64,000 nucleotides of DNA, from contig CM060731.1 in assembly GCA_030704615.1 (NCBI GenBank), positions 62,786,756 through 62,850,755 on the forward strand, given 5' to 3'. This DNA comes from Takakia lepidozioides. Lineage: Eukaryota; Streptophyta; Takakiopsida; Takakiales; Takakiaceae. The translations under genes and the position numbers were made by a program. Shown here in pieces: positions 43,423 to 55,479 of this stretch. The number at the start of each line of letters is the position of its first letter. Position 1 is the stretch's first letter. A model generated the notes under the pieces. The model ran no database searches, was not told the origin of the DNA, and saw only the letters and a program-made list of their open reading frames with translations.

Positions 43423-46400
43423 ATGCCGGGAAGCATTCGAGTCTCAGGTGCGTAAAGAGTTACTCACAATGGTTGAATCCTCTTGAGGCTGTGAATTGGC
43501 ATTTAGGAGGGACCTTGTTCAATAAACCCTTTTTTGGACTAGCAGATGGCTGTTTCGCCAGAACCTCTGTTTGTGCCTTATTTGGAGAGGTCTTCCCTTC
43601 TTCCGCCTGCTGGTCACTGACTAGCTAGAGTACGTTGACATATGTTTGGCAATGTTGCATACGAAAGAAAGTTGCTCAGGTACTCTGCAAGCACCGTCTA
43701 ATGGACTGTAGTCTGGCAGAGATTGTGAAAGCAAACCGAAATTTGAATCAAGAGATGCGTGAGGGTTAGACATTTGAGTAGGAATTGGTGCACGTCAAAG
43801 GAAACCAGAATGTGTGAAGACTACATTAAGGAATGAATTAATATTGTTTTCACGTAGGTTGAGATGGCTGTGAAACGACCCGATTTATTTTTGTGTGGAG
43901 TGAATTTCATTTTGTCTGATTGTTTTTGCAACATGCTCTTTAGCTGGTGACAATTGAATTTTCATTCCTTATGTCCATGTTCTCCTGTTCTACTTCTACT
44001 CCTGTACTACTTCAAACATTAACAACTGGCAGATACCCTTCCGGAAGCTAGCTATGTGGCACTGCTGTGTTCATTGTTAAGAATATTTCTCTTTATCACT
44101 TGGGCGCACCAGTCCTATTGCAATTGAAAGTTATGTTTTGGTGTGGTCATTCTGATGCAGTTCTGGAAGCAGTGGATCTGCCCGCAGCAGTCATAGGTAA
44201 GATAGTTTTGGTTTCTGACATTGAAGGTCTCGTTCTTGATAGGGTCTTTAAAAGATTGGAGTGTTAGTGGCCAATTCAATGCAATTTTCTTGATACTGAA
44301 GGCAAGACAATTTCAAGAACCGCTGCAATGAATTCTGAATTGGTATGGTTACTTTCGGAGAACTGATTTGAACACTGTTGGTTTGTGCAAATGGGCTAAC
44401 TTGGACAGCTGGCAACCATGTTACTGTGAAAGGTATGTAAGCAGTCTTGCCTCTTTCTCTTAAGTTAGGTGTTGGAGTTCAAGACTGTCAGCTTGAGTGT
44501 AAGTCTGATGAAGCTCTACAGTCACACTTGTTGTGCTCTGGTGAATGAGCTATGGATATCCTTGATTACTGTATCTTGTATGGCTTTAGAAGGAGGGAGG
44601 AGTACTCATCTATTGTATCTTTTGGAGAGAGGATCTTACACATTGCAGGAAGAAGAAACCTTTTATATGTCCAGAGATAAGAAGGAAGAAATATATTGTG
44701 TTCTCAGGAGAGAAGATGTAAGAGTTTTGTTATGTGCAGGGCAAAGAGAGAGAGAGGAAGAATGAAGAAACTTTCTAAGTATTTGTAGAGAGGGAGAGAT
44801 TCTCATGAGGCTGTGCTTGCTGCCGCCTTCTGGCCATAGATTCCATGCCCACTCAGACCAAAGAGAAGGGTGGGAGGGGAGAAGGGAAAGTGTGGAGAGG
44901 AGTACACAGCTTGGGGCTCCCTCCAATAGTAGGACTTAACAGCGAAGATAAAATTGGTCCTGTCTTTTAGACTTTCTCCACAAAGGCATTAATTGTTCCA
45001 TCAGTTGGATACTGAGGTGCAGGAACATACTCTTTGATCCTTGTAAGAATCAGGCCTTTGTGTCCACCAGAAATGCCAGCTGCACTACATCAGAGTCATG
45101 TCCACAGATGAGGCACATGGGTGTTCTTTTGCAATTCTATGAAAGAGGGAGAGAGAGAGATTGCACTAAAAAGAATCTGTGATTGCAGTTACACTTGGGA
45201 AAAGGGAGTACAAGACTGAGCCTGGTAACCTGAATGGGGGCAAGACTGCACGGTGGAACTCTGATTTTGCTTTGTAAGTACCATATTTCCTGTTTTTGTT
45301 TTTTAATATCTGAGAAAATCATTATGCACACATTCAGTTTTGTGAGTTTTGAGATCCTCCACTGCAGTCTGGTTTTGCAGTTGTCTACAACCAAATGAAG
45401 TTTATTTTATACCGTATGTTTTCTTTTTTGAGGTTAGCCATAAAGTAAATTTGTTGGCTAGGATATGAAGGGGTAGTACAATCACTCAACAGATGCCATG
45501 TCAATTTCTCAGGGTGTCTCACGGTCCCACAGCTCCAATTTGCTGCGCCTCATAGACGGCTGTGTAAAAGCCTGAACAGTGACGCAAATAATATTATGCA
45601 GTGAAAGGATTCTGGATAGAGAAATGCCATGTCGTTATTTGCCACATGAATTGGACTACTACTTTGTTCGCGCTGCCCAAATTTCAATGAGAGAGAGATG
45701 CACTCCTGAAGTACGTCAAACCTTACAATATCAGATCAATGTAGACATTCATGTCCAGGGTTGGTCATCTGCCCGAGGTACAATACCAGTAACAGCAAGA
45801 AGTTACAGTAAAAACTTAACTTTCATATTGATGTCACTCTATCTTCGATTTGCCCATCGTTTACCTACAATTGGAACGTTGTTTTTGCAACTTGGTAATA
45901 AGGTTGCCCTTCTGTTGAATTGTCTCTGGCAATATGATGCCAAAGAAATTCCAGTCTCTCTTTCCGCTCCAGAATCTGTCTTGAAAATGGTGTTCTTGGC
46001 AGTCCTGTGCTGAATCTGCGGGATAAGCTGGTTGTAGCAGTGTGTGACAACAAGGATGAGGCTGTGACCCACACTGGTATTTACTTCCCTCCATGACAAG
46101 ACCTCAGAAGTCCATCCTGTCAGGGAATTTTCTGCTAGAAATCATCAATTTCTTGCATGTTTCAGCAGGCTTCTTACAGCAACTAGTTCCAATGAGGTCT
46201 TGAGTTTGCTTTATCCTTTGGAGGAAAAGAACCATTCTTGTTGGGACTTAGACTGTGAAACTGAGAACAATTTGGGGATGTGCCTTACAGATATTGAAGT
46301 TCCGTCAATTGTCGAGAGAGGCTACCGAGATGAGTTTGTGGCCTTCAAAGGTGGCGGGCGTATCCACTTGAAATTGAGCTTTTCACTGACAGATGAGGAG

Positions 46401-49400
46401 CGGAAAAAGATTGAATTGATGGTAGTTACCCCTACCTAGCATCTTCTAATATTAGGTGGTGGTATCTGCACCTGTGTTGTGAGACGTCACAACTGGAGAT
46501 GATTTGCAGGGGGAAAAAGGAGTAGTAACTACTCTGTGTAACCATGATAATCGATAATGACAAGCGTTAAACCTGAGCTAAGTTCTCTTCTTTCGAAACT
46601 GTACTTTCCTCATATCTCTTGTTATTCCTATCGCAGAGGGTAGCTTCTCTGAAAAGGAGAGCACATGAGAATTTGAAGAACACAGTTATATATCAAGAGT
46701 TTCAGCCGACTGTTGACAATCGATTTACGCCTTATGTGGTCCCACGCGCAACCCTGACTGAGGTTGTTGATCTGCCGACAGACGAGGGAGAGAATGGAAA
46801 CAAAGAGAATGAAAGAGCAGTGGTGGGGTTTGTGCGCTCTGGAAAGCCTCGGAAATCGAGACCCACTTTTGATTATGCCAAAGCAGTGGGCTTGAGAAGC
46901 ATAGGGAAGAGAGAGAGTGTCGAGAAGGAACAGCCTACTCAGGGAATCCTCCCCAAAGTGAAGTCTGACTTGTCGGAAGCTGTTGCATCACCCAATATGG
47001 AGGAGTGGGTGCATGTCAAATCGCCACAGGTTCCCACCCAAATGGCAAAGCCATTGCCAACAAATCTTGTGAAAGCCTCATTATCTCCTCTAGTGTCCGG
47101 GAGAGTTGCAGTGGCTCTTCCAAATACCACTAATGCTCCAGTGGCTGAGGGTCTTACTGTACCTCCCAGTCGGAATCTGGCAGGCTCTGCAGGATCACCA
47201 GTGAGCAGAAATATGTCGACAACATCAGCAATGTCTTTCCCCCCCTCCCCAGCAACTCCACCACAACAGGAGTCATCAATTTCAACCCTGCCACCATCTA
47301 TGCAAGGTCACTACATAGGAAGAGTGACAAAGGGAATTGTCAAAGCCCGGATTCAGGCCCTGGAAAGCACTTTGCGCCAGGTATGCATTTAAAGTTGAAT
47401 AGAAAGACAACTCTGAACTCCACTAAGGTGCAAATAGTGTTTCCTTGAATGGGGACCTGTGGTTTTTATTGAGGGGTAAGCACTGCACGGCAGAATGTAG
47501 CATCAGAATGTAACTGACTGATTGTGAACCTGTTCTATTTCCTAATGACAGTTGCTTTTGCATCTTCGTTATGTTTTTGTATGAGAATGAATTGCCTTTG
47601 CAATTAGGAAGGAACCAGGTTTTTTTTCCTTGAAAAGTTGAATATGACAGTACTATTCACTATGGATGCCTTTTGAGGTATGGGAAATTACAAAAAGTGG
47701 CCTGCCATATTCAGTTCTGTGGCTGCGGTGCTCTTCTGCTCTCAGTGTTGTGCCCAATGAAAATGGGGATCATACAAATTGCAATGAGTCCAAAGGTTTT
47801 GGCCCGGGAAACTATGGATGCAATCTTTTTCCCTATTCTGAATCAGTGAAATACCCTGCCATGTTATGTGCTTACCCCTACTTGGCAGGAGCCAGAATCA
47901 AACTCATCGCCAACCAGAGAACTCCAGGAGGTGAAGTGGCAAGCTGAGAGAGAGAGGGCAAGCGAGAGGTTGCAGACGGAGGGTGCCACATTGGGTGTTG
48001 CTGAGAATATAAGCAGAAAGCTGGAGGAGAAGCTAAGAGATAAGGGGAGAGGTGACAGTGGGTCCAATCAGGTGTCCCTCCAAGAACAGATTCGGAGATT
48101 GGATTTCGAAGTTCTAAATGAAGGGGAAGAGGGAATGTTGCAGAACTCAGGTCAGGATTATAAATAATGAAACAAGAATATGTGCTGATGTGAGTGGTGT
48201 AGATCTTTGTACTCCTTAGTGGTGTTTTGTTGTGCCACGTTTTTCTTTATAAATGTCTGGCTCAAGGCACTGTAGAGGTGAGCCCCACACTTGTTTCTGT
48301 AACACATCAGGGCTTGTGATGCCACTATGAGAGAAAATGCAAGTAATAGGATGGTGATTGTAAGTCCAGAAGAGTATCTGATCTGTGTATTATCTCCTTT
48401 TGATGGAAAAGGGAATCATATTTGCAGTTCAAGCTGCTGTAAATTTCCTCCCTTTTCCATCAAAAGGAGATAATACTGTGTTCCAGTGTGCAAAACCTAC
48501 AAGAACCTAACCCAATATCTCAATCTTTCCAAACATGAGATTTTTGCTGTATCCTCCCATAAATCTGCAGAAAAGTCTATCAAAAGAGTCTAAATAATGA
48601 CCACAAATAAAGAAAATTTAGATGAAACCTAGAGATAACTATGGTTAAATCTGTCAACCAACTCTAACTTATGACCTTTAACAATCTAGAAGGAATTTAT
48701 AGAGGATAGATAAGCCAATAGCACAGCAGCTTGAATGCTTTGTAGTCCTTCTCATGACCATGGTCTAGGTGCTGTTCTTTTAGAGAATCCAGAGTTGGAG
48801 GGTGAAATGAAGGAGAAGCAGCTGATGGTTGAGGAAGCAAGGCAGGGAGCTGAGGAGAACTTGCGGCACACAGATTTTGGTCAAGCAATGATGGAGGTTG
48901 GCCACAAGTCCACTGCCTTCGGTGTGTTAGTAGATGAATATTAAGTTCTCTGTATTATTGATTGTACTATCTTAAAAGATTGGCTCACATGTCAGCTGTG
49001 AGTTGAACCATTATTTGCCATATACTTCAGTGAGATGGAGTGGGACAGGCTATTGTTTGTGCCCTTGAGGTAGGCTGGATGAGCAGATATAACATTGAAT
49101 GTCTTAAGTGTTATTCAAGTCATAAATGGTGTATGTAGATGAATGATTGTCTGGTATCATCTATCTCCAGCTTTTGGTTTGCTGTGGGCAGGCAACGACC
49201 AAAGCTGGGCAGTGTCAACCACAGGGTGAGCCAATAAAGAAGAAAGAGGGAGAAGAGGGCTCCCTTCATTTGTCTCGAGCAGATTGCAAAGATGCATCAG
49301 ACCTGAAAGAGCATAAGCATGCACTGCAGCCAAAGAACAAGTCACCTGTAGCTTTGACGGAATCCCTAGCTTTGAAAGAATTTCTGGCAAAGAGGGGTTT

Positions 49401-51409
49401 TTCACCAAGGTCAGCTGGTCTACACCCAGAACCCAAGCGCAACTTGCAAAATGCCGAAAGCCAACCAGGTGTAGGCAGAACAGTATCTCAATCTGAAGTC
49501 TCTCCAGCAGGAGGAAGGTTTGGAGCAAGGACAAGTGGCCTTCAGCAAGTTTTAGACCCAGAGCTCCAGCAATTACCCAATTCTCAGGTCATTGAGGAAG
49601 CCAGGGTACTACTGGATGGTCAAGGTCTGTCAAACAAAATGTGGCAGGCCTTAGCCATAATTGCAGATGAAATACTTTGCACACCTGGTAAAATCCAACG
49701 GTTGGATTCGGGACCTGGGCCTGAAGCTAGATGGGCTCAAAAGAATAGTATTGACTCCAGATGGGCATCACCAGCTGCATCACCTGAAAAGGTACCTCAT
49801 TCCGCCCATTGATAAATGAAAACATGACCCCTAGAGCTGTTATCCCAGGACACATTTGATGCTCATCCCCTAATGAGGAGTTTATTCTGATCATTTGTCG
49901 TTGTCCCCAAGTAATCTAATTTAACATAGCTCACATGAATGCTTTGCTCGCATTGAGGTTGCAGTTTGATTGGAGTGTGTCATGAGGGGCTGCAACGGAT
50001 CATGTTCTTTTGGGAACAGAAGGTCTTAAGTTGTGCGAGGATCTTAGAGCATGATCTAGTTGAAAGGTTGTAAATGGTCTGAGTACTGATTTATCGACTC
50101 CTATCCTGGGGACAATGACCTTGGCAGGCAAAGCTGGTGACCAGAGATGAATCAAGCCGGCCAACGGGTGAGAGCACTGAGCTTCAAAGGGCCAAAGCAA
50201 AGCTTATGCAACTTTTTTCTGCTGTCACAGAATTTGTGCAAAATCAGTCACAAAGTGATGATCAGAGTCTGCAAGAGTATATCGCAGGCATCGGAGGTGT
50301 GGTAAATAAGGTATGTCTCTGCTCATCAGCTGGTGCCCTATTTCTGGAGCAATGTATCTTACTTTCTGTGTTCATCCTATGGTCCCCTGGCTCCTTCCAA
50401 CTGAACAGTGGCACGATCACATCCACTTGTGCTGCATGTGTAATGGTAGAGAGCTTCCGTTTTATAGTGTGGAGGCTGATCATTCCTGTGTGCCATCTAT
50501 GCCAGCCTCGATATATCTATCTGTCTATTTCTATCTCCTCCTTCCCTATTCTCTTTGTCTTATTCCCGTATTCAGTTCTTCATATGTTTCTTGCCTTTTT
50601 AGTCTCTCCTCTTCCTCTCAGGTTCTTTTCTTTCCTTTTCAATGTCTTACTTCCCCTCTTTCCCTCTGAGATGCAGGTTGTCGGTGCAGCTGCTGCAGTG
50701 CTGGCAGCACTCTTCATATTGTGGCCAAGAGATGAAAACCCTGGTGTGAGGTGTGCTGGCCATGCCATTGCTCTAACTTCACCATAGCTTTTGATTGGTC
50801 TGTTGGTATGATCTCACACCTAAATTCTCAGCTTTGTCATTTTTTATGTCTTTTGGCAGGTATCCTTCTGCCAACAAAAGAGAGACAATAAGCATTAAAG
50901 TACGGCAGTCCACTGATCAATACTCCAGGTCGACGAAGGTTACTAACCAAGTACGAATTCTCACTTGCTGTAACATTAGTGGTATGTGGAAGGAAGAAGG
51001 CCAATAGGGGGGCCCTTAATTTAGTATTGGGGGCCTGCAGTTGATACCATGGTCACCTTCCTGCTCAAAATGTCACGGGTGATGGATCTTGCTCGGCCAA
51101 CCTAAATCGTTTGTAGAGATTCAGAGTAACCAGTGTATCATAAACCAAGTCTCTGATGTGCTATTGATTAGCTCTTCTCCCTGGTCATACATATACACCT
51201 GCTTCATCATGTGCTTAAACCAAGCACACACCCAAGTTTGAATTTTTCTGTTGCTTGAAGCTTATGGTATCTTTGGGTCCTACCATTTTAATTTGTGCAT
51301 CTTGCTCTTTTCTTGGACCACTATAATAGTACTAACTCTATTCACATGTTTGTGACAGCTGTCTGATGAGAACTCAAACTATCCTGGGCAACGCCTACAC
51401 CTGTCTTGA
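43423..51409 (+). CDS. C2-domain, coiled-coil, tail-anchored membrane protein
   Basis: Fourteen exons: 43423-43447, 44161-44196, 44409-44432, 45189-45273, 46003-46076, 46180-46421, 46637-47380, 47889-48150, 48769-48921, 49205-49791, 50128-50310, 50677-50750, 50860-50950, 51359-51409. The sum is 2631 nt, 876 residues, all phases consistent. Residues about 1-140 form a C2 domain (VLEAVDLPA, VTLGKREYKT, ARWNSDFAF, LVVAVCDNKDE), with acidic residues at the usual Ca2+ loops. Then come FSLTDEERKKIELM, a long Ser/Pro-rich region (163-410), Glu/Lys-rich coiled coil (about 411-548), a disordered region, and near the C-terminus one hydrophobic helix (VVGAAAAVLAALFILW, about 806-821) with a short polar tail. 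The likely function is a membrane scaffold or tether. I do not recognise a named family. Part of exons 5-6 is copied at 34515-34797. Confidence 0.8.
48387..48476 (+). ncRNA. Perfect 27-bp hairpin in an intron, candidate small-RNA precursor
   Basis: Arms 48387-48413 and 48450-48476 are exact inverted copies (TATCTCCTTTTGATGG... and its complement), and the 36-nt loop can pair further (TTTGCAG with CTGCTGTAAA). It lies in intron 8 of the C2-domain gene. It could be a MIRNA-like or MITE-derived foldback; the sequence cannot decide. Confidence 0.45.
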
Positions 51410-53869
51410 AATGACCACAAGCCAGCCTTGTATGCAGATGTACAAATACCAAGTTTGAAGACCATCTTGCATCAAACTTCTAAATATGTGGTTGAGGTGG
51501 CCAGTAAACTCGAGGAAATAGTAATTCCTATTGCTTATGGCATGAAAAATGCATTGGCTGTTGCAACATTGGTTACCAAGCAGGTACTTGCAGACCTCTC
51601 ATTTCAAACTGGCTGCAGGCACATTTCCAATTCTTGAACAAACTTTAGAATAGTGATTTGGCTCTTGTATACTACATCCTGTGAGGGATGACCTACTTTT
51701 TCTCTTAATAGTAATCAGGGTTGATCTGATGACGTTTGAATTTACCTGGGTGATGAAAGTCATATACAGTAGGAGAGGTACTCTTCTAGGAAGACTGCCT
51801 GTCAGGAATGTGGCAAGCAGGGAGGCTGTCTTGGATTATGATTCAAAAGTTGAAATGGCCTAAATTGGCTTGATGTTGGTAAAATGTACTTTCTACAGAC
51901 TATAATTGAGACTCGGCCTTAACCCTTGTTCCATGTGCGAGAGAGGATAGAGGAGGCTGTACCTAAGTTTACACCTTAATTGCTGTTGTATGTGGCAAGC
52001 CTTCCATATTCCAGTTTGTTTTGTATACTCTGTAGACAGGGCTATCATTTAATTTTCATAGGAATTTCAGAACTTCCCAGGATTATGGACAGGGCTCTTT
52101 GAGAACTCCGCAGGGTTGCTGGTGCATGATGGGGTTCTTTCGTTCCTTTCCTCTCACACTGTCTGCTAAGGGAGAGAACGAAAGAACCCCATCATGCACT
52201 GAGAGGGAAAGAACGAAATGGTTCTATCGAGTTTACTTTTGTATACTGGAAGGCCTCCAGGGGAGGGGGTTCCTGGACTTTTTTGTTTTTTCTTTCCACC
52301 CCAACTCTTGGTTTTTTGGGCAGGGCTTTTTGGTGTTCTGGCATATCTTGTCTCAGGTTTTGGGGTGTCATGCTTCCTAACCAGAGAGATCGCCGCCCCA
52401 GCGGAATGCTCTATATCTTCTGCATGTCGATGGGGTTTCTTTGCCTCTCACCTGTCAAGTTGACTTACATTTCTAGTTTATATGTTGATATGTCGTTTTG
52501 TAGAATGAGTGTCACATTTTTGCAGTGTATCAGACTTCTAGTTGTTTGCTTGTCTTCTCAAATGATCCTAGATGCACCATCTTTCTGACCCTGTAGCTGC
52601 TCCCATGTGAAGCTTGGAATCAAACTGCCTAGAGTGGACAGATGTTCTTTATCTCTTCAGGTTCCCTGGCTTTCATCTACGCCTGCATGACCTCTGTAAA
52701 ACAACGCGGCACATGTTCCAGAAGCATGAAAAAATCACGTGCATATTTGAGTGTGATGTATTGATAATGCTCGTCTGATTTGGTCTTCGTCGTAAGGTAG
52801 TGGTGGCTTCTCCACCTTTGTTCGGTCATGATCATTCTAACTGTATTTTCCAGGAGGTCTATTTGGAACGACACTCTGTATCTAATGTACTCTAAAGAAC
52901 CAAGTATTTGAAAAGTTCGTCTTGCTGCAAAAATAAAATTGTTTCGGTACCTCACTGTGTACTATACCTGTTAATCTCGACTGCAAACATTTCTCTTGCC
53001 TCAATTTATTGCAGTGTTGGCTTATGCAGAATTGAGGATTTTAGTCTGCTCAGAAGACAAGCAACTTGTCCAAAGGTCAGCTCTTGTGATGTATCTCTAG
53101 GTGATGATAAGAAGCTAAGTTGTACATCATCGACGCTGCAGCTGATACGATAAATCAACAGAAGGGGGCAGCGATAGGAACAGATCTCCTATGGCATCCA
53201 CTACTGCCAAATCCCCTTGCCGTCTACTCATAACTTCCCTTGAGCTCTGCCCAAATAGTGGTACTCTAATGTGTTACAAAATGCCATGTGTATACTCTTG
53301 GAGCAGTGCCATTGGTTATGAGAAACAGTTTCAGTTCCAGGATGGTACCTGGCACATCCTTTCATCTTCCATACAAAGAACAAATTTCAGCCTCTGCAAA
53401 TTTCTCGCTTGTGGCATTTCAAGCCACTGGACTGACTGTTGGTCTAGCTGGGGACAGGTAACATTGATGACACGGAATGATCACATCAGCAGCACCGGAG
53501 ATGAAAAGAAGAACAAACCCAAGCCCAAGCAATTGGGAAATGCGAGAGCTCGCTGTATCTTCACATGCAGCCCAGGCTCCATCATCAACTTTGCTCCTAA
53601 CTTCCACCTATACTCCTGCATCATTGCAAGGAAACACACCATTGGCAAAGTCCATCAGTGAAGACTCTGTTTGTGTGTCTATCACCCCCTCACAAACAGT
53701 TGCAAGGGTTCCTAACAAATACGCAGAATGAGGAGCTACCCGACAGTCGTCTCTAAAAACATTCCAAGTACGCACAACCTCGAGTTGTAGGGCTGAAGAA
53801 AAGATAGACACCGAAAAAGCTCCAGTCAAGCCTATATGACTTACCAGCAAAAACTTCAGAATGTTCTAG
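51410..53869. other. 3' flank of the C2 gene and intergenic DNA
   Basis: Open frames at 51428-51637 and 51681-51863 follow the stop codon and lack domains; I treat them as 3' untranslated or non-coding. No other gene is supported. Confidence 0.4.
52123..52217. repeat. Perfect 23-bp inverted repeat with overlapping second pairing
   Basis: Arm 52123-52145 (TGCATGATGGGGTTCTTTCG...) is an exact inverted copy of 52176-52198; the loop is 30 nt. The segment 52139-52156 can alternatively pair with 52200-52217 (GAGAGGGAAAGAACGAAA) with few mismatches. Confidence 0.85.
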
Positions 53870-54150
53870 TGATTGTCTAAGGGTGAAGGCCTCGTGCAGG
53901 TAAGCTGCCAAGCATTTCTGATCCTCATAGTGGAAGACTTCAGTGAGAGATTGGGTTCCACATAAACAGTGGAATCTCCTACGGATCTCGTAGTATAGAG
54001 GGCAGTAGAAGAAGAAATGTTCTTCAGTTTCAATTCCCGGCTGCGCCCTATACAAGCTGGACATAGGCGGTCCTCCCGTTGCAGGTTTTCCCATCTGCCA
54101 GTCTCTATCCAAAGGTTGTGGGAACCCACCCTAAATTGCCCCAATGCCAA
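53870..54150 (-). pseudogene. LINE C-terminal remnant
   Basis: Frames give FRVGSHNLWIETGRW, then ETEEHFFFYCPLYYEIR (the zinc-knuckle-like end of plant LINEs) and EDQKCLAAYLHEAFTLRQS. There is a frameshift between the blocks, and no RT. It belongs to the same family as the tails at 17676 and 21118. Confidence 0.75.
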
Positions 54151-55479
54151 AGAGAGAAGAGAGACCCGGCCAGAAAATCTGCGATAGAACGGTGGGGGCA
54201 CATAAAGCGGATGTGGTTGCAAAAAACACAAACGACCACACGCATCGTTTTCCATCTCGTCATCATCTTCCGCCATCCCCGTCCTCTCCCGCCTTCCTAT
54301 TCCTACCGCTTCTATCCTTCCAAGTACTTTCGTTTTCCGCTCTCTCACAAACATACACTCACAAACACAATTTTCCAGGAGTTTCTCTCTCCTCCTGCTA
54401 CATTGGAAGAAAAATCGACACCTCGAAGGTTCCTTACGCAACAAAGCCCCATTAGCCCCATTGTGGTTGTAGCTCGATCAGCATACCTGCATTTGGCTGA
54501 GGTAGTCTCTACGTACGTTCTAACACTTATTAGTTCTTACCGAGAGGTCTACTCTGAAATGGTTAGGCTAACTGGGGCAGGTACATCAGGAGAGGTTTAG
54601 GGAGGAGCCCATAATCAACACAAGTTATGCAGGGAAGGGTCAAGTACATTCTGCCTTGCTGCTCTCTCCCTCTGTCTCTGTACAGCTGCCAGGTATCGAG
54701 AGTTCACCTTCAAGCGCTTTACACCAAAAAGAATCGGATGAGTCTCCACAGCCGTCCCGCACTCCACAATCTCTTCCACAATCTCTCGCATCGTTCTTCC
54801 TAGCCTGCACGGACAGTGAGAAAGAGATACTAAATATCGCTAGCGGAAAAGTTTCATTATTCCTCCCTCCCAGTAACGTCTCGTCAGCTAAAGTGTTTTG
54901 AGTTCCTACCGGGAATACGATACGCATGCAACGTTGTTCGTGTCAAATGCCCAGCTCTTTGCTTCACGAAGAAAATGATTAGCCTAGTGTTGTTTTGGAA
55001 ATGAGTTGCACTTGCGCTTGAAAGTTGCCTTCACATCTTAAATTTCATCTTTTCTGAGCTTTAGCCTTTCAACTTTTGTAGAAGAACTCATCAAAACAGA
55101 ATTGGCAAGAGAAACCTGCATGGTTTTGGTCCAGATATATTTAAAAGAAGAACAGAATAAAACTGTTGTGCGAACCGCTCGCATCGGCTTTGGGCCAAGT
55201 ACAACTCAATGGCATGCAACGCACCATCTCTTCTAAGACTTCTTCCAAGCACCTACAGTTGGTCAGTTACCAAAGAAACCAAACAGACACTGATGTGCGC
55301 ACGAAGATCGAGCACAAGATTTCAAAAAGCGGTTTTCATCAACTTTGTCCACTTCAGGCGAACGTTCAAGTGTATGTTGATAGTACCACAGTGTTCAAAC
55401 TGATTGTATCCACAAACTTCACAGCAGTGTCTTTATGCGTCACAAGGCATGCTCTCATGAGTCTACTATGTTACCCACT
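54151..55479. other. Intergenic, no gene recognized
   Basis: There are plus-strand open frames (54079-54600, 54656-54901, 55166-55642). The last overlaps the antisense of the SMP-30 gene's end; the others have no recognizable domains or splice context. Confidence 0.35.

Noticed and set aside
51428-51863. Extra exons of the C2-domain gene after the TGA at 51407
   Set aside because: No splice acceptor keeps the frame past the stop, and the peptides have no resemblance to conserved domains.
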